A stretch of DNA of 64,000 nt from Vitrella brassicaformis (Eukaryota; Sar; Vitrellaceae), in contig CDMY01000463.1 of NCBI GenBank assembly GCA_001179505.1, forward strand, positions 1-64,000. Reading direction: 5' to 3'. Of this stretch, positions 1 through 12,290 are shown piece by piece; the first letter of the stretch is position 1; each line of letters begins with the position of its first letter. A program made the position numbers and the translations under genes. The notes under the pieces were generated by a model. It was not told where the DNA came from. It saw only the letters and a list, made by a program, of their open reading frames with translations, and did not search any database.

Positions 1-232
1 ACTTAATCCTTTATCCGGGACTGACCGCCCGGCAGATCCTCTCTTCACCATTCTCCCCGACTCTCTCCCACCTATTCTTACAGGGCGATCGTGGTGTGGT
101 TGGGCACTTCTCCGTTCCAGCGGCTTTCTGAGGCACCAACACACAGCTGCTGGTCTGGAGGGAGGGCCGCCCAAGTGACCAGCACGGTTTCTGGCCTCGT
201 CGCGATGCGCATCTGCTGCCCGGCATAGTCGG

Positions 233-1231
233 ATGTGTGTGGCGCCCGCCGTCTGCCCTCCGCTGCTCCTCACGGTGCTGTCCTTGACCGCGCTCGCCCT
301 CACGCGCAGTGCCGCCCACGGCCACTCCCACTCCCACTCCCGTGCCTTGTGCTTGTCCCTCTCCCGCCCAGTCGCATTTTTATTTCCTTCTTGTGCATCG
401 ACCTCTCCCTCCTCCTCGGCATTTGGTGGTGCCAGCCACCGTCATTTGTCATCAGTGTCAGCTGCTGCAGTGCCACCCTCATCGGCACCGGCGGCGGCCA
501 TGTCGGGGACGCCCATGTCGGGGACGCCCAAGAATGACCCGATTGTCCAGTATGTCGTCGTCAGGAGGGACCTCATCACGGTAACTAACTAACAGGCAGG
601 GAGGCAGGGAGGCAGGGAGGCAGGGAGGCAGGGAGGCAGGGAGCACCAAGCAAAGCAGTGTGGTTGGTTGAGGACATATTGATTGGTGTGTCTGTTTTCT
701 TCTGTGTGTGTATTGTGTTGTGTGTCAGGATCTGAAGTGGCCGATGGGCGCGGTGATAACGCAGGCGTGTCATGCCAGTCTGGCGGCGGTGGCCGAGACG
801 CTGACTGACCCGGCCGTCCAGCAGTACCTCAGCGACCTCGACAGGATGCACAAGGTCGTGGTGGAGATCGGCAATGAGAGTAAGTCAAGTGAAGTGAGCC
901 AGATCTCCAATCATCACATCACATCGATGTGTTGGATGCACACAAGAGCGTCGTGTGTGTTGGTGCGTGTGTGTGTATGTGTGTGTTAGATGATTTGCGT
1001 CAGCTGTCGAATGCGTTGTGTGAGAAGGCCATCCCCCACAAGCTGTGGATAGAGCAACCAGAGAATATCGCCACTTGCCTCGCATCAAAGGTGCGCACAC
1101 ACGCATCCAAGTGCAGGTGAGTCCATCTGTCTGTCTGTCTGTCTGTTCTGTTGTGTCATAACTGCCTGCCTCAGCCTGCGCTGAAGACAGAGATCAGCGA
1201 CCACTTCAAGCGGTTGAAGCTGTTCAAATGA
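233..1231 (+). CDS. PTRHD1: PTRHD1-like putative peptidyl-tRNA hydrolase
   Basis: Four exons (233-580, 729-879, 990-1090, 1175-1231) join in frame to about 218 residues; all introns are GT-AG. The core reads VQYVVVRRDL, then WPMGAVITQACHAS, then LWIEQPENIATCLA, and ends in LKLFK. This is the pattern of PTRHD1, a small relative of Pth2-type peptidyl-tRNA hydrolases whose exact activity is uncertain. About 90 residues precede the core: a hydrophobic stretch near residues 9-24, a His/Ser run, then a Ser/Ala-rich segment. That resembles a signal or organelle-targeting presequence. A second in-frame ATG at 500 would give the core protein alone. It converges on the SMC gene downstream. The family call is firm; the localisation is inferred. 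Confidence 0.88.
593..643. repeat. GGCAGGGA microsatellite in PTRHD1 intron 1
   Basis: An 8-bp unit (ggcaggga) is repeated about six times within the first intron. It is one of many short tandem arrays found in introns across the window. Confidence 0.85.
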
Positions 1232-1849
1232 GGACGGGATGGTGGACTGCCGTTGGATTGCCATTTGTCATGTTATGCATACATATTGCTGTCTGTCGGG
1301 GTGGCTGGCGGGCTGGCTGGCTGGCGGGTGGGTATAGCGAGTGGGGTGAGTATACAGATACTAGTTGAGACCCATTTTTCTTCGATCCATCGATCGATCG
1401 ATTGATTGACTGATGGGACACCCACACTGGCTGCCATGCCCTGTGTACAGAGTGCGTGCGACACATGCGTGCATGCAATGGACTGGATGATGCGATGCAA
1501 TGCTCCCGATCGATCAATATAGGTAGCGATGCGAGAACCATTTCCCATGAGCAAGAGAGAGCGAGAGGGGGCGGCGGGCCACATGTTTGTGTGTCTGTCT
1601 GTCTGTCCGTCTGTCTGTCTGTCTGTATGTCCATTTCGTCAGTCAGCCTTTGAGCCGATGACATGACGATGGACCGCACCCCTCCTCTCCTCCACCATAC
1701 CTCTCTCCCTTTTCCCTCACATGTCATGTGTGTGTCCGTCCGTGCCATTTTCTGTGCTTGTGGGGTGTAATAGTACGTATGTTGATGGATGGATGGACAC
1801 GTGGTGCATTCTTGCCTTGCATCATCGACTCACTCACTCAGTCACTCTC
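1232..1849. other. Convergent intergenic region
   Basis: The 3' flanks of two converging genes meet here. I see GGCT-type runs (about 1300-1330) and a TGTC tetranucleotide array (about 1587-1630). No coding signal was recognised. Confidence 0.6.
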
Positions 1850-4800
1850 TTATCGGTCGCTGTACTTGGCCAGGACGGTGTGTCCGCTCTTGTTCTTGGC
1901 CAGAGAGATGAGGCGCTGCGCCTGACGGATGGAGGGATCGATGGCGGCGTTTTGACATACACATGGACAGACAGACAGACAGACAGATGTGGATGGATGG
2001 ATGGATGGATTGATGGGACGTGTGTGCATTCATTTGTAAAGTGTCATGAGATGATGGCGCCACACCTGTTGTTGGAACACGGCGTGGTGTGACACACAAA
2101 TCACCTGAGCCGCACACGCACACACACACACACGGGCATACGCATGCACACTCACACGCATAATAGCAAGCAAGCCGCTGGCTGATGTAGCTACCTGCGT
2201 CATGTTGGTGAACTTGTGTCTGAGCAGCGAGGCGAGCGCTTGGGTCATCTTCTCGTCCGAACTCGCCTGCACGCCCCCGACCCCACCCCAACCACAAGAG
2301 AGATACACCACCACACACACAGAGTATGCAATGCAGATAAGTGAGGGCGTCTCTGTGCACACATCTCTCACGTCAGCTTCATCGAGAATGTAGAGAAACG
2401 ACGAGCGGTTCTGAGCTATCGCCAACAACTGCACAGTGGACAAACAGAGAAGAGCACAGGAAATGGCCATAAATGGCTGGAGTGAGTGAGTTATGTCGCG
2501 CCGCCATACGAATGCGACACTGAGTAGGGTTCGCTGTCCGCCTGAGAGCTCTTCCAGGCCGTCCTTCCAACCAGACACATCACCACCTACACACACGACC
2601 ACACGGACGGACACGATGGCTGCCTGCCTGTCTGCCTGGCTGATGAGTAGTCTAACCCACCTTCTAGTTTGTTTCTGACGCGGATAGCAACGCCCTGCAG
2701 CAAATCTGAGCTGTCGTTCATCACAAAGTCAATCTGCGACAGCCATAATACGACACGACAGACAGAGGGGATGGGATGTGCGGCCGGCCGGAGACACGCA
2801 CCTCTTTAGACGGCATCAAACTCTCGAACAAATCCTGGCGTCGAGAGATCAGCAAATGGTGGGGCCGGTGCTGTGTGTAGGTCGCGTCGGCTACCTTTGT
2901 GAGTTCCTTGACGCGTTTGAATGACGTCTGGTGCAGCGTGTGGATCTTCTCCTTCTCAGACTGAATGCCTGAAGGCATACACTTATTTGATGCCCATCAT
3001 GGGCCGGATGGATGGATGGATGGATCCGTGTCTCATCGCTCGCCTTGGATGACGCAGGCGATTGACTCTTCGATGACCTTGCGGTTTGCCTTGAACGCCT
3101 CCAGCTGACGCAACACATCACGAGCCTGCTCGTCTGACCATACACGTGTGAGGAACAAAGCCTCATGTCTCGAATCGACATGTGCCATTCTTTTCTGCTC
3201 TCCCACCGAGTGCGTCGCCCCCCGCGCTCTCCTTCTTGATCTGCAGCTGCTTGCTCTCCGCTGACAACTCCAATAGCCTGACATGTGACAACGGGCACAT
3301 GAGAGTCGTGTATATCGTGTCTGTCTCTTGCCCACATACTTGCGTTCGACGTGGTCAATGTGTTTCTGGCTGATGCCGCGGTGGTGGTCCCTCATCTGTG
3401 TGGGGTGGTCGTCACTGCCAGCAGCGTCGCCAGCCTCCTCACGGAGGTCCTCGAGGGCGGCGGCACACTCCTCACGACTCACATGGAGACGCTCAATGTC
3501 GCCCTACATGCACAACAGACAACACACACACACACATAAGTGGACGGATCTCCTGGCTGTGTATGGGTGAGCACCTCTAAAGAGGTTTTGGCCTCCTTTC
3601 TGTCCTGTCTGTCCTTGTCCATCTGCTTGAGGGTCCTGTCTGTCTTGACGAGCGACTGCTGGACGGCCTCGAGCCGCTGCTGGTTGGCCTGCTGCCGCTC
3701 AGTGACGACACTCAGATCGGCGGCATAGCGCGCCGCATCAGCCTGACACACCCCACGCACATACACAAAGGAGACACACATGGTGGGCTGGGTGTGGTGG
3801 GTGTGTCCGCCACACCTGGAGTGTGGCTGCCATGTCTTCATCTTCGTTGTCAGCACCACCTGCGATGCACTCCATCTCTGTGCGGCTCTCCTCCTCCTTA
3901 GCAATCAGGCCGTCGATCTCCTTGCGCAGCCGACCGATAGCGTCACGCGCCTTCGACACATCTGCACACACACCACAGGCAGCCAGCTTTGCAGACAGTG
4001 AGGACAAGACGTCGGCTACATTGCTGACTCTTGTTTGTGGCTTTGAGTTTCGACTCGAGGTCCGCCAGGGCCTTGCGCACGTCGGCAACGGCACAGTCCT
4101 GCACACACGAGAAGGCCTCATGTTGGTAGGTGTATGGGCCAATCAAAGGAGGTCTGGCGCACTAGCTAGCCACCGGTCCATCAGCGCCATCGAGGAGATC
4201 GGCGAGCGACTTGATCTCCTGCTCGAGCAGCTCAGCCTTCATGCTGAAACGCGACCGGCGATCAGACGCATCACCCAACTGCATGTCAGAGACAGACAGA
4301 CAAGAATAATAGGAATGTGGGCATTCTCATATGTGTCCGACCTGCTTTCGGATCAGCTGCAGCTCCGCCTGGACGTTGGCCAGGGTGTCGGCCTCTGTCT
4401 GCATCTCCTGTTCGATGTCTCGCGCCTCGGCCTCCTCAACAGCAGACGACACACCAGCCGCCTCCCGCTGCAGACCCCGCAGACGCTCCTGCGAATTGAG
4501 ACAAGTCCATGGTGCACACAGGAATGCAGGCCTGCGTTTTGGATACCTTGTCTTTGTCGAGAGCTGCCTTGAGGTTCAGAACAGCAGAGGTGGTGCTTGA
4601 CTCGGACGCACCCAAGAGAGAACCTGACAGAGAAAGAAAGTAGGAGGGAGGGAGGGAATGCGACCACCCCTTTGCGTATCATGCCTCGCTCGTGTCTGCA
4701 TCCGGCCTTGGTGACAACGGGCACTCCAAAGCGGTTCAACAGCCGCACAGCCGTCGAGTCGTCATCGGCCTGACACACGCACCCGGGCACACATGTACAG

Positions 4801-7800
4801 TACCCTCACTTACATGGGGTGTGTTGCGGTGCGGTGCGGTGCGGTGCGGTGCGGTGCGTACGATCAGTGCCGAGTCGAATGCCTTGGAAAGAGCCTTGGC
4901 AAATTTGGACTGAGGGAATAAGGAAACCCACACAAGCCATGCGCACACGGTACACGTCGGATGTCTCTGTGTGGTTGGTGGCGGTGGTCTGCCTTACATC
5001 GAAGGTGAGGAAGGATGTGCCGCGGTGGCCGCCCTCGGTCTTCACACCAGGCTGCACACACGCCAACAAGTGAGGAGGGAGATACGAGTGGTCAGACGGA
5101 TGGAAGGATGCGGTCAGTGGTGTGCTGTACTGACGTCTTGCATGGCGCTGGGCAGGTTGACGGCGATGGTCTTGAGAGGCCAGATGCGGACGGCCACCTG
5201 GCTGCCGCGCTTCTTGGCCTCGTGCAGCACACCGGTGGCATCATCGGCACTGCTCGTCAGCAACACGGCCAGCTTCGAGCCTAACACACACAGACACACA
5301 CAAATGGAGACACATGTCCCAGTGGACTGACTGCTCTTTCCAATGCTTTTCCGGCACCTGCGATGGCTGTGAGCGCGGGAAGCAATGGGTGTGCGGCGTC
5401 TGTGAGTGTGAATGTGTCGATGAGCGGCGTGACGGTCTGCAGGCTGGCGAGGTCGGGTGGCAGGTGCAGGGTGCTGAGCATCTTGGATCGAGCGGCGCGG
5501 ATGCTGCGGCCGAGACCTTCCATCTCCTGCACACATCACATCACCGGCAGACAGACGGGCAAGTGAGCCCAGCTGACACGAATAACAGTGCATGTACTTT
5601 GCTGCGCTTCTCTTTTGCGGCCAGGTGTGCCTGAAGGAAGGGACAACACTCGGATGGCACGTCAGCAGCTAGCTGTTGATGCATGGAATGGATATCACCT
5701 TCAGTGTGGCTAGTCGTGTCTCCATCTCCTTCAATCGCTTCTGCACCGTCCTCTCCTGCCTCTCACGCTCATCCAAGCCATCCTTCATCCGCTGGCAAAC
5801 ACATACAATCCCATATACCCACCCATACGCGGCTCACTGCCACACAGCCCCCCATATGATGGGTACCTGCATGTTTGTGTCCCCGGCCTGTGCGTCACTT
5901 TTGGACTTCTTGAGGTCGGCACGCAGCGCAGACAGACGATCACCCAGCTCCTCCCTTGACCGAGTATCTACACACACATATCAACACACGTCCATGGGAT
6001 GCCCACACACCTGTGTAATGTGAATGGGAGCGGTGTGTCTTATTTGCCTTTGAGGGCCTGTTTGCTCTGCTCATATGAGGCCACGGCAGACTGCAGCAGT
6101 GACAGCTCCGATTGGGCCGCCTGCAGCCTCTGCTTGCAGGCCGCCTTCTCCTTGCTGTGCCGGGTGAGCTCTGCCTGCAGCTCTCGTCTCTTGTTCTGCT
6201 GCGCGGTGAGCGCGTGTGCCTTGCTGGTGGTGCGCTGCAGCTTCGCCCTCATCTCCTCGACGGCAGCGCTGTCCTTCTCGTCACTCGCCTGCAGCTCATC
6301 TCGCTCGCACTCCAAACGGGACACCTGACACACAGCCGACCGCCAGCCAGCCAGTTATGTGGTGCGTTTGTGGAAGTGTCAGCAGCAGGTGACCTCTTCT
6401 TTGAGTTTCTCGGCGCGTTGGTTGTCTTCTATGGCGGCTGTCTTGAGGTCATTGAGGCGCGAACTGGGCAATGATGGATGGATGGATGGATGGATGGATG
6501 GATGGAAGGCATGGTGGGGCAGTGTGGTGTGGTGTGTTTTGGTGCTCACCGGTGTGTGTCTAGTTCTTTGTCGATGTGTGTGAGTTTGCTCTCGTGGAAT
6601 GCGATCTTCATGGACGTCAGCTCGGCCCTCAGCGCCTTGCTCTCCCTGGACCACACACAACAACACAACATCAAGAGGATGGATACCACAAAGACAGCCG
6701 CCTTACTTGACGATGCCTGAAAAACACGAAAACCGAAGATCGGTCAGGACAGAACCATAAATGTCGTCTTGGCACTATTACCTTGCAGCTTCTTGTCAAT
6801 CGCCCGGGCCTCTGACAAAGCGACACATATACACACACACACACACACAGCACACATCACAGAGAGCGGACGTCTCGCGTGCTATGTGGGTGGCCGGCTG
6901 ACCATCGAATTTGGAGATGTATCTCTGCAGCGTGGAGATGTTTTGGTCGATCTCAGTGAGGCTGGCCTGCCACTTGTGCCGCTGCTTCTGCAGCTGGTTG
7001 GTCTGCTGCTGGAGGTCATGAGCACCCGACGCCACACTGATGACCTTGGCCACCTCGGCGGCCGACCGGATGTCGGATACGTTAGCTTGCCGCAACACAT
7101 ACACACTGTCGTCCACTGGTAGACCCTCACGCCTACACGCATTCATGAATAGCACAAGATGGCGCACACACTCATGTGTCATTTCATGCCACTTTAGCAC
7201 TGGTTGACCTTAGCCACTCGCGAAGCTGAATCAAGGGTATCTGCCTGCGAGGAGCACACTCACACATGTGTGTGTTTAGTCCCCTGTTCTCAATTCCCTG
7301 ACTTGCCATTGAGTCTGAATTCCCGCGAGCCCCTGACGCCCTTGTCGCTCGCGTCGCTGCGCAGGGTCGCTTTGATGGTGTACTTGTTGCTGCCCTGCTC
7401 CAACACCACCTCAACAGCTGCATGAAGCAGCCCAACCATTCATACCTGCCTGGCTGCGCGTCCGGCTCCCTCCATCCTTTGCTCACTTCAATTGGCTCAC
7501 TTGCGTTCTCTTTGAGCTGGTCTGCCTTCTTCTTGGGGTCGGTGCCCATCAACTCAACCATACTCGACACCCTGCAAGGACCACGGAGCACTCAGATCTC
7601 CCTTTCAGCCACGGCAAGATCTCATCTGTGTGTGTGCCTTACCTGAGGTTTTTGTTGTCTGACTCGCCGAAAGCGAATGAGAGTGCGTCGAGGAGGTTGC
7701 TCTTGCCCACGCCATTGGGTCCGATGATGATGTTCAGCCCCTTGTGGAAGCTGACGGACTGCTCCGTGCCGAACGATTTGAAGTTCGACACGCGGATAGA

Positions 7801-7812
7801 CTTGATGTGCAT
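1850..7812 (-). CDS. SMC-family chromosome ATPase, subfamily unclear
   Basis: A many-exon gene encodes a complete SMC protein. Exon 1 (7812-7643) starts MHIKSIRVSNFKSFG and contains the Walker A motif GPNGVGKSN. Coiled-coil exons rich in Q, E, K and L follow. A hinge lies in the middle, with segments RIWPLKTIAVNLPS, TSFLTFDV and ALIVADDDSTAVRLL between about 5.2 and 4.7 kb. A second coiled coil comes next. The C-terminal head has the signature ELSGGQRTLLSVAF, Walker B FLYILDEAD and an H-loop CVSHH; the last exon (1923-1850) encodes about 24 residues. LSGGQ rather than LSGGE, and the start MHIKSI, point towards SMC2/SMC3. Walker A lacks the SMC2-style GLNGSGKS, and the D-loop reads ASSDEK instead of AALD. 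SMC proteins form condensin or cohesin rings that organise chromosomes in the nucleus. Intron boundaries inside the coiled coils were not all resolved. Confidence 0.85.
4825..4858. repeat. GGTGC pentanucleotide microsatellite in SMC intron
   Basis: About seven tandem copies of ggtgc lie between two hinge-region exons of the SMC gene. They are intronic. Confidence 0.85.
6474..6506. repeat. GGAT tetranucleotide microsatellite in SMC intron
   Basis: About eight tandem ggat units lie in an SMC intron. The same tetranucleotide recurs in introns throughout the window. Confidence 0.85.
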
Positions 7813-7947
7813 GGTGGAAGCCGACGCCTACAGCCTCACAGACGACGAATGCGCCGACCTGTGCACCTGCCAAGAGAGGGGCTTCTTGGACCCCAGATCG
7901 ATCCATGCGAGCCATTTGTAAATCGGCCGGCCTGCGACGTGCTGGCG
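7813..7947. promoter_or_regulatory. Short divergent promoter region, SMC / family copy 1
   Basis: Only 135 bases separate the SMC start codon on the minus strand from the proposed start of family copy 1 on the plus strand. Both promoters must overlap here or extend into 5' leaders. No TATA-like element was recognised. Confidence 0.4.
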
Positions 7948-10900
7948 ATGGATAGGCGTCCGCCGCGCAAGGCGGCTGTAGCTGCTGCGGCCGCATCGGC
8001 CGCATTGGCCCCACACAAACGCCATCGCAGCAACAGCCGTACCGATGACGCCGACGGTGACCATCCGATGGACCATGGTGTGGACAATGATGGCGAGGAG
8101 GAGAAAAGTTCGGGTGAAGATGAGGCCATGGCTGGGAACGTCAGCAGCTCATCATCGGAGGAGGGATCTGACTGGGAGGACATAGCGAGGGGCAAGAAGG
8201 GCGCCGCCGCCAAGAAGAAACAGCGGCTGGATGCCAGCGGCAGGGCGGCAGGTGTGGCGGTGGCCAAGAGGCGTGCGGCTAAGGCGAAGGGTAGGGGGAG
8301 GGGTATGGCCAAAGCCGAGGCGGCGGCTACTGTGGGGGAAGATCAGCGTGAGGAGGGGGAGAATGCCGAGGGCGCAGATGGTGACGTAGATATGGAGGTC
8401 AGGAATAATACAAATCTCGGTTTTGGTGGCCCATTTGTTCTGTATTGTTTCTGTGTTGGTGCAGGATGTTGCTGAGAAGGGTCCGGAGGATGCATTGGCG
8501 GCACTCGACACGATGGGCTAGGAGCTACAGGCACTCATGGAAACACTCAACGAGACCAAAGCAAAGGTAAGGAAAGGACGATAAGATAGCACATGCCATT
8601 GCCACCATCCATTTGTCATGCCGCAATGATCTATTCTCCAGGCCCGTCAGGTGTTTGAGGCCAAGAATGCCCTCCCGCCCCCCAACACAGACGTAGAACA
8701 CAACCGACTGCAGGTACGCACCGCCAACACACACACACACACACGCACACATGACCAAAACACACAGATAGATGGGCGCTGCGTGTTGTGTGTGGATGTG
8801 TTGTGGGTACATTCAGGTTGTCGAGCGTCAGTGTCGTGTGTGGACGAGTATGGTGCTGCGCAACACCAAGATGCAGGTCGACAACGCCAAGGGGACGGCC
8901 ACGGCGCAGCTCAACCAGACCGTCGAGAAGCTCGAGATCATCGGAGACGGCATCAACAAAACAAAATCAACCAACTTGAGCAGGTAAGATACACACGGAT
9001 ATACACGGTGGAATGCAGACAAAGAACATCGTGATGTGTTCATGGGCGTTGTCACGTTCTGCAGGGTGAGTTTGCGTGTCTGGATGGGCTGCCCGAGGCC
9101 CTGTGGCTCAGTGATGACGACCGCATCGCTACGGAACCACACACCGTATCAGACAGGCATGCTCACACACCCTACACATGAAGCCTCTCATCGATGCTGT
9201 TCATTCGCCTCTCTCTGTTTGCAGGGCTGGGCGGCTACCTGGGGTTCGTGTCGTGCATGGCCTCCCTCTCATGTGTGAGCATGCACTTCAGCGCCCTCAC
9301 GTCAAACAGCGCCATGCACCCCATCGTAGAGCTCAGCATACCGCCTCCTGACGACAGCATCGACTTACTCCAAGGTGAGACCAGCAAGGGACAGAGAACA
9401 ATGCCCCTCCACGTCTTCGCCTCTCCTGTCGGCCCCTTTCAGTGCGGCTGTCTGCGTGTCGCGAGCTGCGTGTGCGCCACAGGCCGTGTGCGGCGATGGT
9501 GCGTCTGCTGGAGGCCCTCTCACCCACCATCGTGACACTAACGCTGCAGGGGTCGGCGCCCAGCCAGCAGGAGATCAACCGTACGGACGCCAAGAGGGGT
9601 CGGCACCAGAGGGGCAAGATGGCGCAGCGGAAGCTGGTCAAGGCCATGAGGAAGGGCAAGGCCGCCAAGGTCGAGCTGCCATCCAACACGGCCCCAGTGG
9701 TGTTCCCACGCCTCCGAACGGCCACCATCTACAACGCATGGGGCCGCATAGCTGACGATCGCAACTACAAGCTGCCGGTGGGCATACCTGCCACCCATCT
9801 GGCCGTCTCTATCAGTCAGTCTCGCTCTGCATATGTGTTCAGGCGTTGAAGGACTTGATTGCGGCGAGTCTCGGCCAGCTTGGACCTCTATCGTTCATTC
9901 GCCGGGCGTCGGCTGGGCTCTCATCGCTCCACATCACACATGACAAGGTGCGACAAAGAGACCGACAGACGAACCCTACGGAGGGATGGGATGCATCCAG
10001 TCGTTGCTCGCACGTCGTGTCCATTAGGATGTTGTTGCCCACGCTGAGGAGAACGTGACCCTGCATGACGTTTCAAACGCTCTCAGATGCACGCCCGCAG
10101 GTGTGCATTTGACGACACGCGCACGGAGCCATCTTACATTAGGTGAACTCATTCACCCCGCTCCCCTCTCTCTCATTCATTTCAGCTGAGACGCTGGTTT
10201 CCCTCACCGGACGCGTTCACCTTGAGGTGCGGCGTCATCAGCCCCCTCTCCTCCACCCTCAACCCCCACCTCTCAGCTCGACCATCCACGGATTCGTCAA
10301 CGTGATGAGCGCCAGCCGCCTGCAGAACATCCAGCTGGGTGTGGGCCCTGGGGAGATCCAGTCGGCAACTGACATACAGGTACATGAGTGCACGAGCCAA
10401 CGCCGGTTGCCATCCGCTGATCTCACTCACTCTCATACACCGACTGCCCGCCGATCATCTGATGCATTCATTATAGAGCATCCACTGCATCCGCACTTCC
10501 TGCCTCGCCCCCAACGCCACCGAGGACTACTACCGAGTGCCGACCCACAGCGAGCGCCGTCAAGGCATCCGCGGCCCCCTCCCAGAGAAGCCCCACATCC
10601 GCCTCCCCATCACAGGCACCGCTGCTGAGCTGGGTGGAGCCGTTCCGACCTTCCAGCTGTTCTGCGCACAGACCGGGGAGGCCACTCTCGAGGCCCATGC
10701 GAGGCAGGGTGCGGTGAGGGAGGCCCCCGGCCTGGACGACCTCGTCTGCGGCAAGGCCAAGAAGCTGACAATCAGGCCATCAGGCGCTTCGCACCCGCTC
10801 CCCCCCTACGTCATCGGCAATCCCGCCTCCCTCTTCCCGGCCGTCGAGTCAGTCGAGGTCAGGCAGGGGACTCAGGGCATGGCCTTCTACGATGGGGGCG

Positions 10901-11553
10901 TGGGGGCTGTCTTGGGGGACCTGCCCTCACTCGAGAGTGTCACCTTCAAAAGGGACATTAGGTCGGTTGCTGTAGAGGGGGGTGCCGGAGAGGGTATTGC
11001 CAATGGGCCGCTGACGATCTGTCGCCGTGCCACTGTCTGTCTGGTGCCTGCTGCCGTCGGTTTTCTGTCGGCTGAAGCCGCAACGGCTCTCACAGTGGCC
11101 CTCGGGTTCGATGTGGGTCTTGCCTACTACCGTTATCACGATCCGGCACATGAGAGGTGGGAGATCAAGTGGGACGTGTATGAGCAGGCAGGGAAGGGGA
11201 AGGAGCCCATGGGGCGGGTCAGTCGGATAGAGATCAGCCTGAGTGCACCACTGTATGGGGGGCCGGATCATGAGTATGGTATGACAGAGGAGGAAGGCAA
11301 GGCTATGTGTCGGTCGCTGGCCGACGCAGTGGCGGAGGCCTTCTCTCTCTTCCCCTGTCTGCGGTCTGTCTCTCTGTCTGGCAGCAGGCCCCGATTCCCC
11401 TTAGTGCCTGAGATCAGAGAGGCGGCTCAGGGGAGGTTTGTTGTCGTGTCTGGCAAGAAATCTGCCGTTGAGATGCGGCCCACGCGCACTAGCAGCAGCA
11501 AGGGAGGAGGGGTCAAGGGTAAGAGGGACAAGGCCACGGCCAAGGCAGGCTAG
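7948..11553 (+). pseudogene. Unknown paralogous family, copy 1 (probably decayed)
   Basis: This aligns exon by exon with the gene at 49967-53777. Exon 1 (7948-8397) encodes an acidic/basic, Ser/Lys-rich low-complexity nuclear-type region ending DVDME. The next exon (from 8465) carries an in-frame TAG at 8519-8521 where the paralogue has AAG (Lys). Near 8960-8980 the frame that matches the paralogue (KINQLEQ against KMNRLNQ) is shifted relative to the upstream frame, and the exon junction near 9160 also does not join in phase. Downstream exons stay open, including a 338-residue 3' stretch (10537-11553) that begins within the exon matching NATEDY in both copies. The C-terminal half has leucine-rich, weakly LRR-like character. 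I do not recognise the family. One lesion could be a sequence error; several together suggest a pseudogene, though the long intact 3' part may still be expressed. Confidence 0.6.
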
Positions 11554-12044
11554 ATCATCCACACAACAACACATGATGTCATACACACTGCTCCTTCGTT
11601 GATTCAGTAAGTGGGCGGGTGTGAGGCTACAGGGGAGGAAGGGGCAGCTCTGCATACGTGCAGTGGAATTGCTGGCTGACATGTGCGGCAGTGGATGGAT
11701 GGATGGATGTGAGGTGGCTGTGGTGTTTGTGTCCCTGTGGAAGTGCCAAGCACAACAGAGACACAATCACGGCAACCAACTGCCTCCGTCCACACGTGTC
11801 TGTGTGCACTGGTAAGGGCGGGACACACCTTGGTTGATTGATCAGCTTTGATGTACCAACAAGCCAGGGTCGGTGGATTCATTGAAGCTTCAAGGCCACG
11901 CACCCGCGTACGCACACGCGTCAATCCATCGAGGAACACGCACCCCCACCCCCGAATGTCTGTGTGTCAATTCAAAAATACAATCAAGGCAATGGCTCAC
12001 TGGATTAGCTGCACCATGGGCTGCCACCCACTCACTGGCTGCAC

Positions 12045-12075
<31 letters not shown>

Positions 12076-12290
12076 GGAGTGACAGGAGTGCAAAGGCACA
12101 TCAGTCTGTCCTTTCCCATGGCCAATACTTACACGAGGAACGACACGGTTGCCCGGCGGGACGACACAAACAGATCGCATCACAGCACGGATGACTGCAC
12201 CACAAAAGCACAAAGATGGACACAACAACCAACCGAGATAGTGTGCGCGTGTGTGTGCCCGCCTGCTCTCTCGTCTGCTCTGCCCACATG
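11554..12290. other. Convergent intergenic region
   Basis: This lies between the 3' ends of family copy 1 and the phytol kinase gene. It holds a GGAT run near 11693-11710 and an ACAG tetranucleotide run at 12045-12075. No coding signal was recognised. Confidence 0.55.

Noticed and set aside
12045-12075. Regular short repeats that could suggest a CRISPR array
   Set aside because: They are tetranucleotide microsatellites without unique spacers, in a eukaryotic genome.
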